Part shown: positions 32,041 to 38,340 of the stretch, piece after piece
How the letters are laid out: every line of letters starts with the position of its first letter
How positions within the stretch are numbered: position 1 is the stretch's first letter
Virus record (IMG/VR): IMGVR_UViG_3300042987_000978
Coordinates: 1-40,914 of that record
DNA: 40,914 nucleotides
Reading direction: 5' to 3' (one strand)
Source: a virus
Made by a program: the position numbers and the translations under genes
The notes under the pieces: model-generated
The model's database searches: none
The model's input: only the letters and a program-made list of their open reading frames with translations
What the model was told of the DNA's origin: nothing

Positions 32041-33868
32041 TTTTACGTTTCCTAGGTTGTTTAAGGGGCGGAGCGATGAGCGCTAACTCCTCGGTTGAAA
32101 GATACCCGACGCAACCCACGGCCATCGCGATCTTGAGCGCTTCCTTCAAGTACCACGTGTGGTCGAGGTCCGCCGGGTGGGTTGTGAAATCTTGAACGGT
32201 CATGCAGGCCCGAGCGCCGTCGGTTTTGGGCACCTTGTTTCTGTTCTTGACGTAGCGGATAGGCTCAAGCGCGGGGTCATTTGATTGATACCAGCGCACC
32301 ACCCGCCCCAAGTATGAGCCGGCCTGCTGACCGCCGCCAGTGACGTTACGCGCCGAGATGAAGTCTTTGAACGGCGCAGCCATGATCGTATCGAGCAGCG
32401 GGGTGCCGTTCGCGAGCCACTCACCCACCGCGTCGGCGCACACCTGCGCAGTGGGGTTCTTCTTGAGCGACAACGGCGCGTAAATACCTTTAACTTTCAG
32501 GCTTCGGTCGGGTTTGACCGCGATGTAGTTGTTGACGTCTTTCATCGCCAGTACGCGATACGGAGTGAACTCAAAAGAGAACTTTGAAATCTCACCGAAC
32601 CGCCGCACCACCTTATGAACGGTCTCTTCAAGGTCATTCGAATACTGAATGGCTATACCGTCGGTGTTGGCCGAGAGCGTTGTCGCGCCCGCCAGCTCAA
32701 GCCATTCGATTAACATCAGCAGCGTGAACTGCCCGGTGAGCGTTACGGCTAGCATCAGGTCCGGCGCGTACAGGACCGAGTACCGACTGGCTAACTTTCC
32801 GAACGTGCCATTTAAAGAAATTTTGAGCGTTGCGTCCGTGGTCTTATCACCAGAACGCTTTGCATCCAACCGGCGCTCGTAGATCTTTCGATATTCAGCG
32901 ACGAAGTCCTCACCCAGTCCGGCAGGTACAAAACCGCACTCGAGAATGATACTGGGGTAGAAGCTAGCGGCGTCAATATCACAGATGACGCTGTCCCCTG
33001 CAACGTGACAGATCTGTTTATCGTGAACACTGTGAATGCCTCCTACGCCGAGCTGATACTCCCCGGTGCCGAACTTGACGGTCTGTAGCCCTAGGAAGTC
33101 TGGCAGCTGCACGTGCCCGGTGTTCGGGTTCATATTGAAGGTATGCGTAGCCACGCGGTCAAGCAGACCCTGCAGCTCAGCGTTGCGAAACCTCAAGAAC
33201 GCGGGCGGAGTGTACCGCACGGTTTTCGGTATAGGGTTCTCTTTACGTTGCAGCGACATACTGGTGATGTAGGCCTGCTCAGCCATTTGAGAATCAGACT
33301 TGCTGCGCATATCGACGCCGTAACGGCGGCTCATTTCAACACGCAACAATATCTCTTTTTCTAAATGTTTCAGCAGCTCCGCTGTGGTTTCAACGTCGTT
33401 GTGGCAGTACTCAAGCAGCACCGTCTCCTGCTCGGGACGTATCAGCTCATCATGGTGAATGGGCAGATCCTGCAGCCGGGGCATATGCATTCGCGCTCCA
33501 TAGGCTTTCAAACCTACAAACGACGGCGCAACCTCAATCAGGTCAATCCAGTCAAAGCGCACCTCAGGCAGCATGTATGAACGCATAGCTACCCAGGGGG
33601 CAAGCCGATTCTTGATGATATCATCCGCTATACGCTTGATATCAGATTCGCTGCGACCGTCAACAAACGCCGCAACGATCACGTTGTCAAACTCGCGATT
33701 GTTGAACCCGACGAGAGTGCGGTCTTCTTGGCGCATGAACTGCCTGAGCCGAGCGGGCGCGTTCGGCTCATGACGCCAAAGGTCAAACCATTCGCCGGTG
33801 TCTACGTCAAGTGCGCAGAACAACGTGCGGTTGCGGTACGTTTCAGTATCAAACACCCAGGTGCTCAT
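32027..33868 (-). CDS. Family B DNA polymerase with 3'-5' exonuclease
   Basis: 613 residues, compact. Exonuclease motifs: FDTETY (Asp7, Glu9), GFNNREFDN (Asp61) and YCHNDVETT (Tyr154, Asp158). Polymerase motifs: A, DAASFYPSII with catalytic Asp299; B, KISLNGTFG with Lys349 and Asn353; C, SANTDGIAI with Asp403. In motif C the first Asp of the usual Y-x-DTD is replaced by Asn401; the metal-binding second Asp is kept, so activity is expected. There is no room for a large TPR1/TPR2-type insertion with a terminal protein function. It is the replicative enzyme of the unit. It overlaps both neighbours. Confidence 0.92.
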   Translation of the reverse strand: MSTWVFDTETYRNRTLFCALDVDTGEWFDLWRHEPNAPARLRQFMRQEDRTLVGFNNREFDNVIVAAFVDGRSESDIKRIADDIIKNRLAPWVAMRSYMLPEVRFDWIDLIEVAPSFVGLKAYGARMHMPRLQDLPIHHDELIRPEQETVLLEYCHNDVETTAELLKHLEKEILLRVEMSRRYGVDMRSKSDSQMAEQAYITSMSLQRKENPIPKTVRYTPPAFLRFRNAELQGLLDRVATHTFNMNPNTGHVQLPDFLGLQTVKFGTGEYQLGVGGIHSVHDKQICHVAGDSVICDIDAASFYPSIILECGFVPAGLGEDFVAEYRKIYERRLDAKRSGDKTTDATLKISLNGTFGKLASRYSVLYAPDLMLAVTLTGQFTLLMLIEWLELAGATTLSANTDGIAIQYSNDLEETVHKVVRRFGEISKFSFEFTPYRVLAMKDVNNYIAVKPDRSLKVKGIYAPLSLKKNPTAQVCADAVGEWLANGTPLLDTIMAAPFKDFISARNVTGGGQQAGSYLGRVVRWYQSNDPALEPIRYVKNRNKVPKTDGARACMTVQDFTTHPADLDHTWYLKEALKIAMAVGCVGYLSTEELALIAPPLKQPRKRKNATR

Positions 33869-34125
33869 CGGTCTTGATTGACGTAACCGGAAGTGGGCTC
33901 AGCGTCATCATCAGCTGAGGCGTTCTCAAGCTCAATGAGCTTCTCAAGAAAGTGAACCGCCTTTTGAAGATCCTGAACGCCGTTCTTTTCGTGATAACGC
34001 TCAACATACTTCGTCACGCAGCCCACAAAGTAACCGCGACCGTAAAGCCGCCACTGACGATCCCAGTGCTCTTCGCCGCCCTTCTTGTAGTGATCACCGC
34101 CGATTTGTTTCAGATTAGCTTTCAT
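33865..34125 (-). CDS. DUF3310 protein
   Basis: 86 residues. IGGDHYKKGGEEHWDRQWRL, then YGRGYFVGCVTKYVERYHEK and DLQKAVHFLEKLIELE are the full DUF3310 pattern (H-Y then G-x-x-x-K-Y-x-x-R-x-x-x-K-x-G...DL-x-K-A). The family is widespread in phages next to polymerases and nucleotide enzymes, and its biochemical role is not established; some databases label it as a nucleotide kinase-like protein. The 4-base overlap with the polymerase start and 11-base overlap with the HD gene show operon membership. Confidence 0.85.
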   Translation of the reverse strand: MKANLKQIGGDHYKKGGEEHWDRQWRLYGRGYFVGCVTKYVERYHEKNGVQDLQKAVHFLEKLIELENASADDDAEPTSGYVNQDR

Positions 34126-34609
34126 AACGCATACCCCGAATGGTGTTGAACAACTTGAGTTCAGATCCGCTCAGGATGAACTCGCTCGCATAAGCCACAT
34201 AACGGTCATACACCTCGAGCATGCGGCGGTTGCCGAGCCGCACCTCCCGGAGGCAAAACAACGCCCCGTGAGCGATATCGGCCAGCTTGAGCGTGCGCGC
34301 CTCGCGAGCGTTGAGGTTGGGGTAACTCAGGCCCGCGTCATTCATGAGCCTGCGCTCAAGTCGATCGACCTGATCACCGATACCGTATTCGCGTTTGGCG
34401 GGCGAGGGAATATCGCCGGTGTGTTGCTCGGCGAGGTCATGAAACAACGCGGCTGTTAGAACCTCACGGCTAGCGTCCGGGTCAAGCAGCAACACCAAGC
34501 AGGCCACTCCGTGTGAGTGGTGACCTACGGTTTCAAGTTGATGCGTCATGAGGGTGTGAAAGCGTTTGACTTCGCTTCCGTTGAGTATGAATTCAAGGGT
34601 TTTTCTCAT
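34115..34609 (-). CDS. HD-domain 5'-deoxynucleotidase (YfbR-like)
   Basis: 164 residues from ATG 34609; the preceding GTG is a less likely start. The HD signature is complete: GHHSHGVA (His31/His33), ALFHDLAEQHTGDIPSPAK (His57, Asp58) and KLADIAHG (Asp111). The T-G-D-x-P-x-P-x-K block is the hallmark of YfbR-type enzymes, which remove phosphate from deoxyribonucleoside 5'-monophosphates. A phage enzyme next to a thymidylate synthase-like gene could adjust dNMP pools, for example discarding one pyrimidine monophosphate. It is the first gene after the 34651-34680 promoter, with a weak Shine-Dalgarno sequence. Confidence 0.82.
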   Translation of the reverse strand: MRKTLEFILNGSEVKRFHTLMTHQLETVGHHSHGVACLVLLLDPDASREVLTAALFHDLAEQHTGDIPSPAKREYGIGDQVDRLERRLMNDAGLSYPNLNAREARTLKLADIAHGALFCLREVRLGNRRMLEVYDRYVAYASEFILSGSELKLFNTIRGMRYES

Positions 34610-34650
34610 CACTTAGTTCTCAAGTTAAAAGTTATGAAGCTAGAAACAAA

Positions 34651-34680
34651 AGTATAACTCGGTTTTTACAAGAACGCCAA
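34651..34680 (-). promoter_or_regulatory. Sigma70-like promoter for the replication operon
   Basis: On the minus strand, TTGGCG (34680-34675) and TATACT (34656-34651) are separated by 18 bases. It lies in the only real gap (72 bases) between the thymidylate synthase-like gene and the HD gene, and would start a transcript about 35 bases before the HD gene. It makes the downstream replication genes independent of the modification operon. Confidence 0.5.
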
Positions 34681-34684
34681 ATGC

Positions 34685-35677
34685 TCACGTTGAGCGCTTC
34701 TTTTCTTCACGGCGCTCAACCCACTCAATCGCTGCACGACGCCAGTCAGCCGCACCTACGGCACGGGCTTCTTGAAGACCGCTGCGGCCCGCTCGGCGCT
34801 CAGCGCTAACGAGCGCTAACTGCCGCGCCGTGTGAGAAAGAAAAGCGTTTTTGTACGGGTTGTTTGCGAACGGGTTAATGCAGAACCATTCACATTCGTA
34901 CAGGAACAGCTCCGGGTCCGGGTAGCTCATCAACGCTCGGGGAGTGACCTGCCCCAACCAGTAGTAATCAAAATCACGAGCCGAGGGCGGTTGCTCAACG
35001 TAACGCTGCGCGTCGTAAAGCTCGGTGTAAAGATGCATGTTGCTACTGACCTGCCGATACAGACCCACGGTCAGTCCGGCCGAAGTTGCAACGAACTCCT
35101 GCAGCACGCTGAAGTGCACCGCGTTGGCGCCACACGCGCCCCACCAGATATCGTTGCTGCGGTTGAACACGGTCATGTTCAGCCGACCGTGCCGCACTTC
35201 AAAGACTATCTGCGTGTTGCAGGCTTTGTCTTTTGTAGTTTTGATGAGATCCGCTGCATCCCACATCTGAATAACGGCCTGCCGCGTGTTGGGATCTTTC
35301 TTCAGCAGCTCGATGACCGCCTTCAGCTGATCAAAACCGAAGTGCCGCCGCCAGCGGTAACCGTAAGCCGCGTTAAACGTAACACCATCATCGCTGTATT
35401 GGCCGATGCGGCTGTTAAACTGCTCAAGGAACGCCACGTCGTTGCGCCCCGCGAGCATCCACACCGACTCCAGCAGGTGAAAGATCGGGTTAGCGTCTCG
35501 GCCCGGATGAAACAATACGCGCTCATTAGGCCTCAAGTAATTGATGATGAACGTGCCTTCAAAGGTCAGGGCCGGGCCGTTGCGCGTCTGCCGAGTGTCG
35601 ACCTTGCGAGTGCGTAGTTTCCAGAACATCTCTGAGAAAGCCTCATTAACGTTCGAGCAGGTGATGTTAAAAGTCAT
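34685..35677 (-). CDS. Thymidylate synthase-like enzyme (dTMP synthase or dUMP hydroxymethylase)
   Basis: 330 residues. Catalytic Cys153 is in KACNTQIVF; the folate/dUMP helix is NPIFHLLESVWMLAG with Glu70; the phosphate and base pocket is FNRSNDIWWG; His215-x-Tyr217 is in SSNMHLYTEL. All are features of the ThyA/hydroxymethylase superfamily. The Asn that selects dUMP (FN in ThyA) is shifted by one residue as GAN185, so a dUMP-type rather than dCMP-type substrate is likely. ThyA makes dTMP; phages with hypermodified thymine use a paralogue to make 5-hydroxymethyl-dUMP. The surrounding kinase, transferase and PLP genes favour the second role. TAAATG joins it to the upstream gene. Confidence 0.85.
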   Translation of the reverse strand: MTFNITCSNVNEAFSEMFWKLRTRKVDTRQTRNGPALTFEGTFIINYLRPNERVLFHPGRDANPIFHLLESVWMLAGRNDVAFLEQFNSRIGQYSDDGVTFNAAYGYRWRRHFGFDQLKAVIELLKKDPNTRQAVIQMWDAADLIKTTKDKACNTQIVFEVRHGRLNMTVFNRSNDIWWGACGANAVHFSVLQEFVATSAGLTVGLYRQVSSNMHLYTELYDAQRYVEQPPSARDFDYYWLGQVTPRALMSYPDPELFLYECEWFCINPFANNPYKNAFLSHTARQLALVSAERRAGRSGLQEARAVGAADWRRAAIEWVERREEKKRST

Positions 35678-36598
35678 TTAGAACTCCGTTTCAGGTTTGT
35701 AACGAGTCTTGGGCACGCCTTCGCCCAACACGGTACGAGCGTATTTGCTGTATTCGCACATAATGTTCTGAACATCATGCAGCGTTAAATCGTCAATATC
35801 GAGGTAGCTGGCTATAGCCTCTTGAATCTTGATGAGTTGTTGATTGAAGTCCTCAGGTTTCCAACCTGCGCCGGCGGTGCGATTGAGCAGGTAATTTAAC
35901 CCTCGCGAGCTACCCGGCCCGATCGGTGCATAGGTGTAGAGGTCTTCCGCCGGACCTAAGTGCGCGGGCGAGTAAGTCAGATCAGCAGTCACCTGCCCAG
36001 CCATGAAGGTGCTGATACCGAACGACGTGGTCATCAGGTTGACTACGTTTTCAATTTTAGGCCGCTCGTAGTCGATTTCTTCGATGATAGCCTGATTGAG
36101 CTGAGCTGCCGGAGCAATGATATGCCGCGCTACGGCGAGGCTCTTCTGACCGTCGGGGTCTTTCTTGGTCGGGTAGACCATGTACGCGCCGCTGTAGACC
36201 TTGCCAGCTTTGGCTCTGAAATTTTCAATCGCTGCGCTAAAACGCTCAGGTATGAACTCGGCCGGAGCCACGGGTAAGACCCGTTCGTAAATCAAATGCC
36301 GCAGGGTCGGGGGCCAGTTAATCAGCCGCGCTATAAGCAGTTGAAACCATAGGTCTCGGCGCTCTTCATCTGGCTCAATCATATTGGTCAAGATCCAGCG
36401 CGTCACGCGGTCATCACGGCGACGAATATTGGTGAACTTGTAATCACGCAGCACCGAGTCATTAGTGTAGGGCGCTTCGCCTCCCCGCTCTTTGACAATT
36501 CGAATGACTTCGCGCTCCCACGTGAAGTAAAGCACCCCGTCAAGGCTAGCTATTTCTTCACGAGTCCGAGGTCTCGCAAACGGGCATTCCTGTATCAT
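35678..36598 (-). CDS. Helical HMUDK/aGPT-Pplase-type DNA modification protein
   Basis: 306 residues. The signature of the helical domain described beside 5-hydroxymethyl-dU DNA kinases is complete. It runs FTWEREVIRIVKERGG, then APYTNDSVLRDYKFTNIRRR with DDRVTRWI, LWFQLLIARLINWPPTL, GKVYSGAYMVYP, TFMAGQVTADLTY, GPGSSRGLNYLL, and the closing LHDVQNIMCEYSKYAR. The family was predicted by comparative genomics to act in thymidine hypermodification, possibly on flipped-out bases like the glycosylase fold it resembles. Databases often call it a nucleotide kinase domain protein, but it has no Walker motif. It is stand-alone here, with its kinase partner encoded next door (ATGA overlap). Confidence 0.8.
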   Translation of the reverse strand: MIQECPFARPRTREEIASLDGVLYFTWEREVIRIVKERGGEAPYTNDSVLRDYKFTNIRRRDDRVTRWILTNMIEPDEERRDLWFQLLIARLINWPPTLRHLIYERVLPVAPAEFIPERFSAAIENFRAKAGKVYSGAYMVYPTKKDPDGQKSLAVARHIIAPAAQLNQAIIEEIDYERPKIENVVNLMTTSFGISTFMAGQVTADLTYSPAHLGPAEDLYTYAPIGPGSSRGLNYLLNRTAGAGWKPEDFNQQLIKIQEAIASYLDIDDLTLHDVQNIMCEYSKYARTVLGEGVPKTRYKPETEF

Positions 36599-37161
36599 CG
36601 TTCAAACTCCTCAATTATGTTCAACAGCTCAGGGTGCGGGTCAGTGTGATCAATCAGACGTACGTCATACCCCGCACTACGTAGATTCTTATAACAGTTC
36701 ACCACTGACTCAAATTTGTCGATGAGGTTCTTAGGGTTAAACGGTTTGTCGTTACCGGCGTCGAGCCGGCGCTGTTTGACGCGGTCAATGCAAAGATCCA
36801 GCGGCGTGTTCAAGAATGCATACACATCACAGCCGGTGGGGTGAACGGCCTGAGTCACAGCCCCGCCCAGCCCACTGGCTGAAACCAACGCCCCCTCGTA
36901 GAGCACATGCCCATGTGGATGAGCACGCAGTATCTTATCGGCTATTTCGGCCTGCGTCTTGATGGCGTCCGTGCCGCCGCAGACGTTATCATATTTACCG
37001 ATGATGAACAACGGCTGTTGAACGGTGGGCGGCTCAACACGATAGCCGGCGATGCGCGGGCCGCTCATCAACGTCTGATTAGGGTAGGTGAAAAAGTGCC
37101 TAATGGCGGTGGTCTTGCCTGAACCAAAGGTGCCCGCGACTCGCAGGATGACGTTACGCAT
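36595..37161 (-). CDS. P-loop 5-hydroxymethyl-dU DNA kinase
   Basis: 188 residues. Walker A is GTFGSGKTT at residues 10-18. Later blocks are PLFIIGKYDNVCGGTDAIKT, GHVLYEGALVSASGLGG, VYAFLNTPLDLCIDRVKQRR and the C-terminal helix of the P-loop nucleotide kinase fold. The G-K-Y-x-x-x-C-G-G-x-D substrate loop and the Y/F-E-G-x-L-V-S segment match the kinases (5-HMUDK) that phosphorylate 5-hydroxymethyl-dU in the DNA polymer in phages such as Salmonella ViI and Pseudomonas M6. This is activation for later amino-acid addition. It overlaps neighbours by 4 and 8 bases. Confidence 0.8.
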   Translation of the reverse strand: MRNVILRVAGTFGSGKTTAIRHFFTYPNQTLMSGPRIAGYRVEPPTVQQPLFIIGKYDNVCGGTDAIKTQAEIADKILRAHPHGHVLYEGALVSASGLGGAVTQAVHPTGCDVYAFLNTPLDLCIDRVKQRRLDAGNDKPFNPKNLIDKFESVVNCYKNLRSAGYDVRLIDHTDPHPELLNIIEEFER

Positions 37162-38173
37162 GTTCTAAGTTCTCCGTTATGAAATATTCCGCTCGGTAGG
37201 GTTGCCCCGTGCGGGGAAATATACCTGCTTTTTCGCGCAAAGACAAGCGCTCCGTTTCACACTCAGCTCTCAGCCAGTCAGGCAGCCCTTCAGCGCGGAT
37301 ATCTTTGAACACCTCCGTAAAGGTCTGCTGCCCCCTCGCGTCGGCCCACTCAATGCGTTCCTGCGCCATGTCGGCGTAAACGCCGGGGTAACGTCGACCG
37401 AAGAAATGGTTTTTGAATGTGCACAGGTTCGACTCTAACGTAAAGTAAGATATATATGGGGTGTCGTGATTCTGTTCTGAAAACTCAAAAAGAATGTTTT
37501 CAGCCTGCCCATTCAGCCAAGAGCACATTTTACCGAAGTTATCATAATTGCCGTCAAACTCGTTATTCGCCCGTTTGTCCCATACTAGCTCATCGCGCCC
37601 GAGCAGGAACAACATACCGTTACGGTGAGAACGGCTGCCCGATTTGTCACTGAACAGCAGGTCGTCACAATCCGCACCGTAGCCGTTCAAAAAGACATAC
37701 TCAAGGTAGCTAAATGATGATAGTCTCCCAAAAGAAAAGTAACAGTTGCGCACAAGGTCCCATAATTGGTCATACGGGCCGGTGAGCATGTTAACTTGTG
37801 ACCCGTGTTCGGCAACCAACTCGGCATACATCTTTATGGCCTGAACGGTTTCCTTCTTTTGATACCGCCGGTCGGTGTCAAACTGCAGCGTGTCCCACTC
37901 GTCGTTGAACCATTTTTCAAACCCGGTTAACGCCGCCCTAGCGGGGGGCACCGAAGGCAGTCGCGTAAACAGCCGCAGCGAAGTGATAGGGTTCTGCGTC
38001 ATGCCGTTCAAAAACGCAAACCACAACCGCTGCTCGGCGTCCCAACCGTAACGCTGGGCCAACTCGGGCATGTACAGGTAGACAAGACCGGGCATGATGC
38101 CGTGGGTTAAATTAAGGCCGTAAAGCTTATCAAAGTACCCTCGGCGATTTTCAAGCAGGCGGTAATCAATCAT
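37154..38173 (-). CDS. Candidate amino acid:DNA transferase (aGPT-Pplase-type)
   Basis: 339 residues, largely helical and aromatic-rich. Blocks: ENRRGYFDKLYGLNLTHGIM, MPGLVYLYMPELAQRYGWDA, QRLWFAFLNGMTQNPITSLR, VRNCYFSFGRLSSFSYLEYV and a GADCDDLLFSDKSGSRSHRNG loop. The L-W-F-A-F-L-N-G-x-T-Q-N-P-x-T block is what I associate with the aGPT-Pplase clade that transfers an amino acid to phosphorylated 5-hmdU in DNA. I am less sure of this family than of the kinase. The position between the kinase and the PLP enzyme supports it. Residues to test are the Asp-Asp and Ser-Arg-Ser-His-Arg loop near 175-190. It starts inside the previous stop (ATGA). Confidence 0.62.
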   Translation of the reverse strand: MIDYRLLENRRGYFDKLYGLNLTHGIMPGLVYLYMPELAQRYGWDAEQRLWFAFLNGMTQNPITSLRLFTRLPSVPPARAALTGFEKWFNDEWDTLQFDTDRRYQKKETVQAIKMYAELVAEHGSQVNMLTGPYDQLWDLVRNCYFSFGRLSSFSYLEYVFLNGYGADCDDLLFSDKSGSRSHRNGMLFLLGRDELVWDKRANNEFDGNYDNFGKMCSWLNGQAENILFEFSEQNHDTPYISYFTLESNLCTFKNHFFGRRYPGVYADMAQERIEWADARGQQTFTEVFKDIRAEGLPDWLRAECETERLSLREKAGIFPRTGQPYRAEYFITENLEHA

Positions 38174-38340
38174 CGCTGAGACTCCTCAATAAAAACGTCA
38201 GCTGCTACAAATGCGTTCATGGCGTCTTCCTGCCAAGACGTTTCGTCATTCGCGGCAAACTGCAGCATGAAAAACATCGCCACCACCTCGCGCAGTGTCA
38301 TTTCGCGAGCGGGTTTTCCGCCAACATCATTATCATCCAT
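38170..38340 (-). CDS. Small protein of the modification operon (56 residues)
   Basis: ATG 38340 with AGGAG upstream opens MDDNDVGGKPAREMTLREVV, then AMFFMLQFAANDETSWQEDA and a helical end. It overlaps the PLP gene by 8 bases and the transferase start by ATGA, so it is translated as part of the same operon. It is acidic with one amphipathic, hydrophobic helix. I do not recognise the family. Possible roles are a small partner of the PLP enzyme or transferase. Confidence 0.62.
   Translation of the reverse strand: MDDNDVGGKPAREMTLREVVAMFFMLQFAANDETSWQEDAMNAFVAADVFIEESQR

Noticed and set aside
34832-35617. 261-residue plus-strand open frame opposite the thymidylate synthase-like gene
   Set aside because: The minus-strand gene has full family motifs; this frame is its shadow.
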